This document shows positions 24,778 to 36,319 of a stretch of 64,000 bases of DNA, piece by piece. A program made the translations under genes and the position numbers. The notes beneath the pieces were generated by a model. The model was not told the DNA's origin, did no database searches, and worked only from the letters and a program-made list of their open reading frames with translations. Source of the stretch: Cantharellus purpuraceus (lineage: Eukaryota > Basidiomycota > Agaricomycetes > Cantharellales > Hydnaceae); NCBI GenBank assembly GCA_025174535.1, contig JALBUN010000009.1, positions 1 to 64,000 of the forward strand, in the 5' to 3' direction. The number at the start of each line of letters is the position of its first letter. Position 1 is the stretch's first letter.

Positions 24778-25317
24778 TGGGCCCCGAGCTCAACCTTTAA
24801 ATTCCAAACATATCCTGCACGCAGAATTTTTGAAAACCCACACATTTTGCTCTGCATCTCACCCAAACTCCAGACTGCGATCGATGATACCGACATTGCA
24901 AGAGATGCATGGAACATCCTCATCGGAAAATTTGAATCTACTGACCCAAGCAAAATCAGTATTATCAGGACGAAATATGAGAATTATCACATGATTGAAG
25001 GCTAGTCCATCATGACGTATATCACTGTTATGAAGGAATATAGGAATCAGTTAAAGAGAATGGGTGAAACAATACCCAATTCCACTCATGCGGCCACTTT
25101 ACTCAGGAATATACCCGAATCCTGGCGTCCAATTGCACAAACAATCAGGATGATCACACACAAGCCAGAGGGAATCAAAGAACGTCTTGAGGCGCAGGAA
25201 GCTGATCTTAATGCTCTCGAAATATCTGTCCAAGCCAGCACCGCATTTACCGCACAATCCAGACCTATCCGACTTCTACAACCAAAGATATCAATGCAAA
25301 ACCCTTACATCCCATGA
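24778..25317 (+). pseudogene. Copia-2 gag (UBN2-type), decayed
   Basis: The plus strand reads as a Copia gag: DIARDAWNILIGKFESTDP, then a TAG near 25002, then the frame from 25012 with YITVMKEYRNQLKRMGE and LLRNIPESWRPIAQ, which is typical of this family. It ends at TGA near 25315. A frameshift is needed for the part before about 24890. It lies upstream of a matching zinc knuckle and protease, so it is the 5' part of the same element. Confidence 0.75.
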
Positions 25318-25371
25318 CCGACAATAGCTATCAAACCAACATACCCAGATACATACAATCAGTATAACGCG

Positions 25372-26196
25372 ATGCAATGCAACCATTGTGGCATATATGG
25401 ACACTTAGCTTCAAGTTGTTTCGCTTCAGGGGGTGATATGGAACCTCAGGCTCCATGGAACTGGCAGCATAGAGAGGAAGGATCGCAGAGAGAGGAGGAT
25501 GAAGTCGGCGGTGTGTATGTTCAGCCGCCGACACATATGCGGTCACCAGGCACGGCCACTTTGAAGGGCACGAGCTTGACCAATCTCGCGAAATCCCAAC
25601 ATCCCATCGACCTGAAGCCAAGAAATATGGCCATGATGGCCCGTATCTCTAATGCGGCCGCTGGAGATCCAGCAAAAGATTTTATATCAACAAACTTGTG
25701 CGCGCTTTCATCAATAGAGCCGTACTCACAGTTTTGGTTCGTCGATTCAGCCATTTCAAGCCACATATGTGGCAATATTAACCTATTTGAATCTATGGAC
25801 GATATCTCACCTATTACGGTCGAAACCGCAAGCAGCAACACGTTTATGGCCAATAAACAAGGCACCGTACGCATCACCATTCGATCCGATCCCTCCAGCT
25901 GCCTGGAGGACGTGCCGATCACACTCTTGAACGTCAAATATGTTCCACCACTCAATGCCAAATTTTTATTGGTGGAACGCATGATCAACGCGAACGTGCA
26001 TGTTGCCTTCAATAGGGATCACACCACACTATCCATAAACGACGTCTTCGCACAAGACTCGAAAATCAATAATCTATTCGCATTTGAAGCTATTACATTG
26101 AATTTACACCATGAGCAAGCCGATTATTCAACAGAAGTGGATGGCTTGATGTCTATAACCCCTGTCCACACACCATCGCCCTCACATGGCGCTTGA
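25372..26196 (+). pseudogene. Copia-2 zinc knuckle and protease region
   Basis: The frame starts with a CCHC zinc knuckle, CNHCGIYGHLASSC. A Pro/Gly-rich spacer follows, then the protease region near 25735-25800 with FVDSAISSHICGN, where the family has D-S-G-A. The Gly after the catalytic Asp-Ser is Ala here, so even an intact product would be doubtful. It ends at TGA 26194-26196. No integrase follows, which marks a large internal deletion of the element. Confidence 0.75.
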
Positions 26197-26280
26197 TCAC
26201 CTAATCCGTCCTGGACAGAAGACCACGAAGTATTCGTCGGCCCAGAGGATAAGCTGACTATTAGAGATGAGGAGGGGCAG

Positions 26281-26745
26281 GTGCTAGAAGGGAATGATGG
26301 GTCGGGAGCGCAGCAGGGCTCCTGGAAAAACAAATGGATCGAACCGGCCGACGTTTCGTACAGAATCGGTGAACGAGACCCCAAGACATCGGATTCGGAA
26401 GCATCAGGATTCGCAAACGACACTCATGACTCAGGAAGCGAACTCACCATGATTCAACTCATTCTCACACTCGTATGCCTAGCCGGCTGGCACGTCGATG
26501 ACAGACCTCCGGCGGTGAATTCAAAGGAGTCCATCGACACCAGCGGTGACTTGGAGCTGCAGGACCTTGGCCCTGGACACTATGTTGCTATACCGGTGGA
26601 TTCGTCAATCGATATCAGGCTGTCTACGAAGTCTGACGACTTTATGGATGTTCCATATGCATCATTAATCATTTCTTTCAACTATTGCACACCGTACATT
26701 CTATTTGACATCACATACATCACGAACAAACGAATCACTAGATGA
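26281..26745 (+). pseudogene. Copia-2 linker and C-terminal reverse transcriptase scrap
   Basis: The frame begins as a polar, Asp/Glu-rich linker like those between integrase and reverse transcriptase. It then reads IDIRLSTKSDDFMDVPYASL and a stretch like the RT-RNase H junction (SFNYCTPY). The whole integrase core and most of the reverse transcriptase are absent, so at least one deletion joins the linker to the RT end. It is non-functional, but still open for 154 codons. Confidence 0.6.
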
Positions 26746-26979
26746 GGACGATACGAACCATGGAGGATCTACGACTTCATTACGCTCACCAGTTGCGACA
26801 TCATCAACATCGTACGAAGTGTATTGACGTTCACCATCATTACTCTCGCGATCAAATCTCGGACCGCCATATACAACATCATATCCATTATCCTTTCGAC
26901 ATTCTTATGAAGCAGCCATCACCGTGAAAGCACAAGCATTTACTCCATTGTTTCGACATACGTTGTGCTTGAGGGGGCG
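26746..26979 (+). pseudogene. Copia-2 RNase H tail and polypurine tract
   Basis: The short frame has RTKCIDVHHHYSRDQISD, matching the C-terminal RNase H signature of Copia elements, then FDILMKQPSP, a decayed form of the usual DxLTKPL motif. A TGA near 26926 breaks it. A purine/G run (GAGGGGGCG at about 26971-26979) precedes the LTR and is the likely polypurine tract. Confidence 0.65.
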
Positions 26980-27401
26980 TGTTGTGAAATAATTAATCCG
27001 ATGATTACTCGACTAAGGCTTCGTACCACCGGATCATATCATATACATCTCGAACTCGATATTTCTGGACCACGTCTGAACATCTCACGAGATGCAGTCA
27101 TGTTACTGTCGTCCACACCCATCCGTATATCCAATCGCCGTTTACATTCAGGAGTAGTGAATGAATATGCTAAGCATTTATCTGTGTATATGTAATTCTG
27201 ACATTATGCTCATGATCTGGATGCCAAGTTCATTCTCATATGTATAAGTATGCATTCTACCAATACGCAGTCCTCTAGTCAATTCCAAATCATATTGATC
27301 TCACCAACTCACTGCTTTTTCTTCTCAAAGATTCCAATTACATATTGGAATACTACGCTCTTGTCCTACCGACTGTTATTCGTCTACTTAATCTTACAAC
27401 A
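26980..27401 (+). mobile_element. 3' LTR of Copia-2
   Basis: A 422-bp LTR opens TGTTGTGAAATAATTAATCC and closes CTTAATCTTACAACA. It is related to the solo LTR at 17345-17949. Right after it, at 27402, block Q copy 3 begins with GTTCGGATGGCC, so the element was inserted at, or recombined with, the border of that block. Confidence 0.8.
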
Positions 27402-28165
27402 GTTCGGATGGCCATAGTAGGGGTCACTGCGTCAGAAGCGCTGCTAAATGGTGTAAATAACATGGTATCCAATTTGTGTCTGTGTATCTTTTGGAGGAAT
27501 TAACCTGAGCCTGAATGTTAGACAGAACACTTTCACAAGAATGCCTTTCCGACATCCTTCGCAGTGAAACCCCCCTGAGAAGCGAGTCTTCTCCCCAATT
27601 AAGGGAGAATTCCATGATCCTATGGTTGTGATGAACCGGGAATTGTTCCAAGGGGGCTGTCCATCGCCGCTTTGGACGTGATATTGGGGTCAGAATCAGT
27701 AGAGACTCATGGAGAGGGATTCCCACAATATCAGTGGCATTAGAAGTTCTTGACAAGATGAATATCTCGAGCTGACAGCTCTACCTCGCAGTACGCTTCG
27801 CAGCCTACCCTGAAGGTGCAGCCGACCTAAGCTCTGACCCCCACATGTTCTCTGTTATCACCTCAGATATGTTGTGCCCAGTATACACGCGTGATCTGTC
27901 AGCCTATTATCAGCCTTTGTGCCATAAGCAGGGAATTCTGTAGAAACTTGCTTTCAAAGAGTCCTATTGGTTCGGCATATGATTCATCCAATAAACGGCT
28001 CATGGCCCGACCGTTGGTTCTTCAATACTCTCAGCATTATATTACTTCGCATGCACAACCGATGTTGGACAACAATGATCATCGATCATGGATGTCGTTT
28101 CAGGTGCTTCCAGATCGATTTTTCTCCCCTCTAAACAAAGGACCGGACTCTCTGGCGCTGCAGCG
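27402..28165. repeat. Duplicated block Q, copy 3 (partial)
   Basis: This is close to Q copy 2 from about 20314 to 21060, and both start with GTTC(A/G)GATGGCCA. Similarity ends near 28165 at CTCTGGCGCT, where copies 1 and 2 continue. The right end is replaced by unrelated sequence. Confidence 0.7.
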
Positions 28166-28479
28166 TGAGATGAATGAGGTGTGCTGATATGCCTGGTCGA
28201 ATGAGTTTATTTGAATAGCGGATCAGTTGCACGAATATATAGGAGGTGAGTCGGGGCGCTCGTCGGTCCATTCCCAGCATGAAGGAAGACGCAAATATGC
28301 CTGTTGGCGAGATTTCCGGCAGCGGAGTAAAGGAGACAAACCTCACGCACCGGCTGGATATCGTCACGTCCGCGTTACAACGCAGAGACCATTCACACCA
28401 ACTGACCCCAAGCGCTACATGGATGAATTCTGCAGCAAGCATGTGCATGTGCAACATCATGCCCCTGAGAGCCAGAAGA

Positions 28480-29290
28480 TCGCGTCATAGGTACTGTATG
28501 GTATTTGTAAAGAATAAAGAAAGGAAGACGAAGAAAAGTTATTGCTATGCGAGCGTTATGCGAGTTGGTATGCCACCTTCTGCCCCTGCATGTTGGTGAA
28601 GAAATTTACGCTGCGTACTGGGGGGGAACACAAATATGCATGTGAGAGATGTGACTGTAAGCGATACCCGTAGCTCCTCGTCTATTCATTAGCACACATT
28701 CGCACACGTGATTAACTCCTCATTCATTTCCAATGCCTTGGCCCACTCGCTTTCAACCATGATCGAACCAAAGATACCCGTCCGGCTGAAGGAGAATGAC
28801 GATTTTCCAAGTGGGAAACTGTTCTGTGGCTTCCCAGAATGGCGAGCCTCCTCTAAACCAATGCGTCCCCCACCAGCGGATACTTTTTCCAATTTGTAAT
28901 TCGTGAGTCGCCTGCGTTGGTGTTGCATATCATCGGAAAGGACTTTAGTAAATCGAATAAACCCAAGAGGTTGGCGCAGTTGGTCTCCGTGACTTGTTCC
29001 CGAATGGGACGGCGAATGGCCAGTGTCACGGTAAGTCTGTCATCTATCAAGGCCGACTGGGAGAGCGTGATGGTGATTGGTCGATTAACAGTCACCGACA
29101 TGATCCCGTCGGGGGAGGTAAAGAGAGACGTACGCCACGAAATTACGTATTTGGAAGCATGGGGGTGAGACTTGCTGCGACTCCATCCCTTTACAGCCAT
29201 GGACAAATGAACATCACGACCAGGCTTGAGTAAGGCTCTGCGGGCGATGGTAATGGCCCGCCAGAGCACGGCTCCTACGCAGTCGTCATG
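28480..29290 (-). pseudogene. Decayed partial copy of the acyltransferase at 36320-37731
   Basis: This minus-strand segment matches the 3' half and the downstream flank of the acyltransferase gene at 36130-36930. Shared motifs include LWRA, ALLKPGR, PITITLSQSAL and ANLLG. The copy has several damaging changes. A 4-nt loss removes the YFGN motif start. A 3-nt loss removes the AG of the second intron's 3' splice site. An indel turns the DFGGG motif into a stop near 28853. The 5' half with the HxxxD active-site motif is absent. The match continues beyond the stop codon into the 3' flank, so a DNA-level duplication is more likely than retrocopying. Confidence 0.85.
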
Positions 29291-29299
29291 TGAGACCCA

Positions 29300-31360
29300 A
29301 GCACTGGCGTCGCTGGGACGCCATCCTCTCCTGCAGCCTAATATATGGCGTTCATACTCTTATTTGAGCAGTCTGACGCTGAATTTCCCGTGTCCGCTTT
29401 GGCGTTCATGGTGGCGGAGACCTATATTGCGCCAGATCACTGGACACCGGATTGACCCAGGGATTTGGCGATGCCTGTTATCGCGATCGACTAGAATGTC
29501 GACTATTTACTGATTGCTCCTAGTTCTTCACTCTCGTGGTCAGTTCTACATTGCAGTCAGCATGTCTATACACCAACAATTTTTTTTCCCTAAGAGGAGC
29601 ATGAACGGACCCACTGCCAAGTTGTGCCAACGCTCATGCAAACGCAAACCACCCCTCAACGCTATGTGCCTGCTAATGTAAATGAGTCTCCTATTCAACT
29701 CAAAGTCTCCACATTGGTTTCAGGCACTCCACCTCGTCGGCTTCATGGCAACACCTTATTGCAGCCCCGCAACCTGGGAACGCCCCTCCACCGGGTCAGA
29801 GGAAAGACATAAATCAATGTGGCGCTCATGACGGGACTGTATTCCTCCAATATGACAAAGATTATTACCACATGCGCTCCCCAAATCCAAATCCAATGAT
29901 GACATGGCCTCTTACCCAACAAGACAAAGCAGTGCACCGAATGTGACAATGCAGACGAAGACCACACAGACATCCCAAGGCAGCCTAAATGATGTGTGTT
30001 AATTAAATTCAAGTCAATGCGGGCAAAACATACATCTAGATCACCATTGCATGATCATCTCGAGAATACTGTCAAGTGAAAGTTTGAAAATCTAGAAGTT
30101 GAAAGGATTTTGGACTGCGTCCTACCTGTTTGTACCGATTCAAAGATATGCGGACGCGTCCACACATAATCGAACTCTTAATCAACATGTCACATGGTCC
30201 CGCATGAAAATACTAGTGCCACGATCACATTGCGTAGTCTTGGATGCGACGCCTTAATTCAGTTGCATGCCGCTGATCCCACTAGGAAACAATTGTATGT
30301 TTTGAGTAGGAGCATTACCTAAAAGTGGGAGCACATCACAGTGTCCCGGCTGCTAACTACCGGTCACATCCATATCTACATCTACGACAAGTAAACATTA
30401 AAACATGGTTAGTATTTCTGAAGCCAACGGTAGTGTTGATGAAGAGAAGGACGAATGAATTGACCATGCGGGAGGGGAAAGGATGAGTCCTTTCTGACAA
30501 TAATCATGCTTCTACGCGAAGGTAATCACAACAATTTAGCTGTGCATGTTCAGTCGCAGTAAGCCTCATCGCGATGCCTAACTCTCAATCAACAGCACTT
30601 CGCATATGTCTCCAATGACAGCTTGCGCAGGAAGCACGTCTCGTGCTGATGAGTCGGATAGCTTCAACGTCTGCTGCATCCGCATCGTTGTGCACGACAC
30701 CAACCGAGGCCGACTTGACACATGTAACACGCTGAACCTTCTCCAAGACCTCATGATCCCCGTTTATGCACACGGCGTGCCACTGCTCCAGGAGCCTGTC
30801 GCTCGTCCATCATATCTGTGGCCCGTAACCTGGGAACGCCCCTCCACCAGGCCAGACATGACGTTCAGAGGGTGCACAAAACTTGACGCGGCGCTCATGC
30901 CGGGAATTCTATCCGTATTCCTCCAAGTGATCTAGGATGACGAGTCATATAGATTTCTCAATCCGGGGCAGGGCTTGGTAGCTGTGGTGGATAGCTATGG
31001 GAAGGTATTGTGGGAAATATTGAGGTGTACGTGAGTGGGGCAGAAGTCTGGGGCCAATGCCTCACTGACCCTAACCCGCTGAAAAAATTCCTGTTTCGTC
31101 ATCGCCATCTCACTGCTGACGCAGATGCGAGCCAGTCCATTGTGAGGCAATGTGGAGGAATATTGGGGTTATATGGCATGTGTAAACTCGCTTTGATCTG
31201 GCTTTTGTCATGCTGATTATTATTGTTCCAATCTCAGTAACAGGTGACCATCGGTAACTGTATTCGCATTGACGGAGCAAATAACGAAAGAATTAGTCAC
31301 TTGAACCCAGACGTGAGAATAGACTACCCAATACCTAGTACTATAAAAAGATTCAGTGCA
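29300..31360. other. Gene-poor stretch with a short internal duplication
   Basis: A segment at about 29735-29860 recurs imperfectly at about 30795-30925. Both contain AACCTGGGAACGCCCCTCCACC and GGCGCTCATG(A/C)CGGGA. The frame at 30606-30935 is open for 109 codons but shows no known motif. I recognise no intact gene here. Confidence 0.45.
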
Positions 31361-34300
31361 TTAGACATTTCTCCGGGAGGCATCCAGCAACTCGGATATG
31401 TGTTTGCGTAGAACAGGGAGAGTCTCCTTCCAAAAGGGGTCTTGTATGCATTGGGTACCATCCCAATCATGTTGTGGACCTGATTCATCAAGTTTACTGC
31501 ATACCTTGTCGACCAGCTCTATTAGACGGTTTGTTGCTTCACTCTCGCCCCATCGTCGCCTTGCATATTGACTAAGCGATGGAAGAGCTGCGCGGCAGTC
31601 CTCAGTAGAAACCTCCCATATAATGGTCCCATATCTCCCTCCAAAGCCGTCGAGATCGAACATGTAGCGCCAGGCTCGCAGAATAAGTGGCCATACCGAA
31701 TCCGCCTGGACCGCGGCAGACAATGGGTGTTCCTCGCCTGCGGCATCAATGAGTGCAAAAATATGCGCCACAGGTACAGCATATTTGTCGAAAGGATCAT
31801 CTCCCTGGGAAGAGAGCATTTTTGCGATCGCAAGACAGTTGTCGAAATGGCCGTTCTGCTGAAGTCGAGGATGCCATGTCGGTTCTTGGGAAAGGCCACA
31901 AAGTAACCTGAGGTAGGGAATATGGCGGATCGATGAGAGATCTATAAGTGGGTCGTCATCGGTGGGTGTGAGTGGAGCAAGTAGGAGGACCGTCAAAGTG
32001 AGTGCCTGTGAGAACTGTTCTCGGAGTGATTCATCGTCTCGACCCACTGAAGCCACTGTGTACCGAATGGTACAAGCTGCGTGCAGGGCTGTATAGCTTG
32101 TACTTTCCTTGGCCATGAAACGTGTCAGCGTGTCAACGTAGCGGCGCTTCCGGTCCGGGGTACTCGGCGAACGACGCAAATGCCCCAACAGCCTAAAAGT
32201 GTATCCGATTGCCCAGCCATCAGTGCCTTGACACATGCGTAGATGATGATCCACCAACAGGTCAAACTGCTCCTGGGTGTAAAGCTGACTTGCATCCCCG
32301 GGCGGGGTTCGAACAAGGATACGAATGAGAGTGGCGACACTCTTGGATCGGACTTGATCATCGCCCAGTGTGCCTGAATCATCCACGATTAGAGAACAAC
32401 AGTATTGGAGAGCCCGGTTGAAGACGCGACGATCCCCAAAACTGAGGTCATTTGTGTGATAGTATGCAAGGAGTGGGTGAATCAGCCTCAGTGCATTCTC
32501 ATGCCATCTAGGACTGTTAATTGCATTGAGAAGCACGGCTAGCGTGCGATTCATGGCTGCTTGTTGAAGTGTTTTCATGGCTTGACTGGAGAAGGGTAAA
32601 GTCAACGGCTCGTTCAGTGGATTATCATAAATGTCTACCTTCTTACCTCTTGTCAAGCCTCGCCAATTCCCGTCGATCGATTCCAATGCCAACTAGCATG
32701 CCTGCTAGTAATACACAATCCGCCACTAGACGGCGGGGAGAGAGGGGCGACTCCGAGTCAAGGCAGATGCCAATGAATTTTATCACAAAGGTGTCAAATT
32801 CACGGTCATCATTACCATTGTGCAGACGGTATGTGAACATATGTGCCATCCACATCCGGTCTGAACAAGAGAGGCGTGACATATCCAGATGATTGGGTGA
32901 TGTATTTATGGCAGAGGAAACGAGCAGAAACCCTGGATCATCTGGGATCATGTTCCACAAAGTGAAGTCATGTGGGAATACTACGCTCCCGCTTCTGGAT
33001 ATATAAAACGGATTGCCCAGATCTTGTTCAACGCAAAGTCGCCACATTGCTTTCAGGCATCCCACCGCACCTGCTTGTGCGAGAGGAAGAATTTCATTCG
33101 TAGGATCAAAGCACGCGTAGAAGCCACTTTTCAATCGGTCCGCAAGTGCGCCAGTCACCTCCACATTGTCCGGCCACTCAATTTCCGCTACCATTCCGGC
33201 TGCCGCAGTTATAATCTCTGTGTCCGTAGTTGTTTCAAGTACCCACTGGACGGCGTGGGGCGACACAACGTCTACTGGTGAAAACTCAGCATCTGATCCC
33301 GGAACACTAAAATCGAACTGATTGGAAGACAATATCTGTTCTCCAGTAGCTCCTAACTCCAACCCTATATCCGCCTCTGGGTCAGCGGTCGACAGGGGGA
33401 CTTGCCTGCAGGTGGAAAGTATAGGGGACAGACATGGGGAAAGACACACAATCCACTCAGAGATCAGCCTCTTTGCAGTGGAAAAGGCGTGCCTCGAAAA
33501 CCTTCGAAGGCGATCCAGCATGCCTTCCCATTGTTTTGCAACCGACGTTCGAAAGGGAGTCGTGAATATAAACACATGCTGAAGTATTGTTGGCACTGGC
33601 GTCTGGAAGGGACAGTCGGGAGATTTCAACGACGACACCACTGTGAAGAAGTAGAATATAAATCCAAACGCTGTTGTCGCCATAATCACAGTTGCAACCG
33701 TATGCTGCAAAGTCCAGATATTGGCGGCGAGAGCAATCCCAAAGAAGAGGAGCGACATCTGGAGTAGGATAGGAAGTGTGGCGATGATCATGTTGAAATG
33801 CCATGTTGCCAGCGCATCCAGCTTCTTCTGCCTACGGTGGCAGCGTTCTTGCAAAGCGCCTTGCCCGAAACGCATTGTTTTGAAGTGGCCCAGCCACTGT
33901 TTCCCTAGCACTGCACCGAATGCAGCCAATAGACTACTAGAGAGACTCGTGTACGCCAGCGTCTGGATCCAAATAGTCGTAGAACTAGGTCCATTCCAGA
34001 TGGGAAGGGATGCCTGTTGCGCAGGAAACGTAGAACCGTTGATTGTGTTGATTAGTATCATTAAGAGCGAGTTGGTGAGGTCACTGGGAACCGGACTGAG
34101 ACTCGATTGCATGTTGACGATGAAAGTTGAGCTGACGGCCGAGAATAAACCGGCCTGAACGTCATGTTTTTAAGTGATGGTCAACGTAAATGATGGAGCA
34201 CATACGAATATAAGCAGTACATCTAGACCACCGTTGTGCCTCTCAATCAGCTCGTCATCGTGCTGTTTGGCCATCCGTTCATATATAGACCAGAAACGGG

Positions 34301-34923
34301 AGGGGGCATCCTTTCTGGTCCGTTCAAATATATCGGATTCATACATTGTGTCGAGGATGTCTTGGAGGATAGCCTCAGATCTGGTCGTAAACCATCAGCA
34401 TGGAATTAGATAAGGAATCGTGCACTCACTTTGTCATTGGTTTGTCGGACATGATAGGCTCAGCATTATTGGCGCCATGTTCCTGTCTCGCCGACGTCGT
34501 TGGAATGCCAGCTTGGTGAATATCTAGACCTTGCAAGGGAGGGTGTAGTTCGTGCGTGGTGTCTATCACACTTTGTAGGCTTGCTTCTAGCCTGGTGGCA
34601 GGCCATCCTTTTTACATGTTAGTTCAAGAAGTGCGAACCGAATGAGTCGTCGTGTTGTTCTCACCGTTGTATGATGTATCAATTGAATCATCCTGGTCCT
34701 GGTGAGCTAGAGGACGGTCTGTGTGCCTAGTCTGCTCCGGTGGCGGAGTGTGTGATTCGTGCCTAGTGTCTGTTGCATCGTGAAGGGGAGCCTCTGGCCT
34801 GATCGCATGCCGTCAGCATCCATTTTACATGTTAGATTAGGAGGCATGCACTCACTGAGCGGACAGTTGGTGAGACTCTGCAGCAGCGGGTGTATTACTT
34901 GCTTGCACGGCGGCGTCAGACAT
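31361..34923 (-). CDS. DUF6535 domain multi-pass membrane protein
   Basis: The model has six exons: 34923-34856, 34798-34665, 34607-34430, 34380-34206, 34154-32647 and 32585-31361. They join in phase to 1095 codons, and introns are 51-61 nt. The start ATG is in good context (CCACCATGTC). Exon 4 ends and exon 5 begins with the DUF6535 signature: FWSIYERM, DELIERHNGGLDVLLIF, AGLFSAVSSTFIV, then YTSLSSSLLAAFGAVLGKQW and several hydrophobic segments near residues 190-360. The rest is a long helical, soluble-looking C-terminal region. The function of DUF6535 proteins is unknown; they are numerous in Agaricomycetes. Exons 2 and 3 are homologous to each other. The gene looks intact. Confidence 0.85.
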
Positions 34924-35237
34924 GGTGGAGGAAAATGTGGGGTTATAGAACGCACTGCTCTAACACATAACTGCCAGACCCCGTATTCTGCTTCTCGAGA
35001 TGCCATCGCCCTTCGTTCCCGCAGCTAGCGCTAGAACACTGGTTAAAGTGACACATCCGGCATCACGTGCACGTACAGAGTTCTAACTGGCCTACATGTG
35101 ATTGATAGTTTTCGTGGACCTATACAGGACAGGTGGGTCGGAATGTCGTCTGATGAAATACTGACTCTCTGCTATGTTCCCCCAACCCCCAGACATGAAA
35201 CACACACCCCAATACCGGCTTATCCATGTTAAGATCT
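34924..35237. promoter_or_regulatory. Upstream region of the DUF6535 gene
   Basis: This region lies directly upstream of the DUF6535 start codon on the minus strand and should contain its promoter. I see no clear TATA box. No other gene is recognisable here. Confidence 0.35.
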
Positions 35238-35379
35238 GACTATTCTCAGTCTCAGTTGTAGATTAAACAACTCATATTTATCACCTGACTATTCTCAGTC
35301 TACAAGGAATAGTGAGTATGACTGTACGGACTGTGACTATAACATACGCTCACCTCAGTTGTAGATTAAACAACTGAGG
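35238..35379. repeat. Repeated hairpin motif with flanking direct repeats
   Basis: CCTCAGTTGT (35353-35362), a 7-nt loop AGATTAA, and ACAACTGAGG (35370-35379) form a perfect 10-bp stem. An earlier copy at about 35251-35274 has the same loop and a shorter stem. CTGACTATTCTCAGTCT occurs at about 35237 and again at about 35285. The unit is arranged as imperfect direct repeats. No coding role is seen. Confidence 0.65.
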
Positions 35380-35754
35380 GAAAATCACTAGCGCTGACAG
35401 TGCTTACGTATACTGTCGGGACTTTGCGTGTGTGTACTACTCATTAGGAAGGATTCCAATAATCCACAGTCGTTTTCAGGACGTTAACCTAGACCATGGC
35501 AACACCTTGAGCTAGTACGGTATGGTTTGGGGGTCAGGTCGCCGAGTGCGACGGCCTGATAAATGGATGAGACATGTTGAATGAATGTAGAGCATGAAGC
35601 TGACCTTGAGCATGAGACGTCTGGAACTTGTGCTTTTAGCAATTGGATGTCTTTCGACGGTGCTCATGCCGCGGCAGTGCTGAGCGGACCGTGGGGACGA
35701 AGACGACGTTTCTGGAGATAATGGAACCGAAACTACAGTTGGATATCCGTCCCG

Positions 35755-36090
35755 AAGCATGACCCCACAAAGTACTCTACGGTCTGGGAGCTGGTGACCA
35801 GCGCGGATCGGGAGCACGCTGGATTTTTCCTCCCTGGCGTGTCCCGTAACTACAGTCGTACCCCGCTCTTGATGTCAGTGTTCCCCGCGACGCCTTCCTT
35901 GCCCAGGATGACCAACTTCTGCGTGAGCATTGTATAGGACGTTATTATTTGACATATTCTAGACAATCCGGAGATGCACCTGTCGGGCTGCAACTTGCGG
36001 CACGCACTCACGAGGACGAGGCTCTCATTCGCATGGGCGAAATTGTTGAGGATGCTTTAAAGGCGGTATCCTGTTATAAAAATGATTGAT
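35755..36090 (+). pseudogene. Amidase C-terminal fragment
   Basis: The plus strand carries the end of a fungal amidase (amidase-signature family, acetamidase-like). A segment with KYSTVWELV near 35780 is followed, in another frame, by LDFSSLACPVTTV. After a further frame change come RDAFLAQDDQLLREH and then DAPVGLQLAARTHEDEALI, the typical C-terminal block, ending at TGA about 36088. Two frame shifts within 130 bp and the absence of the Ser-cisSer-Lys catalytic region mean this is a broken 3' fragment. It lies between the DUF6535 gene and the acyltransferase. Confidence 0.65.
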
Positions 36091-36319
36091 TATTTTCTTA
36101 TAATGGTCAACTCCCGTTCGCGAGGAATAATTGCTACGGCGTCATCGGCACTGTATGGTATATGTAAAGAAGACGAAAGAAATGCGAGTGCTATGCGAGT
36201 GCCATGCGAGTTAGTTTGCCACATTGCTGTCCCTCCATGTTGAAGAAATTCACGCTCCGTACTGGGGAAACACAAATATGAGAGATGTCACCGTATACCC
36301 GTAGCTCCTCGTCTATTCA

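Noticed and set aside
32970..34158. Several plus-strand open frames of 80-145 codons
   Set aside because: They lie opposite the DUF6535 coding exons and show no motifs; they are shadows.
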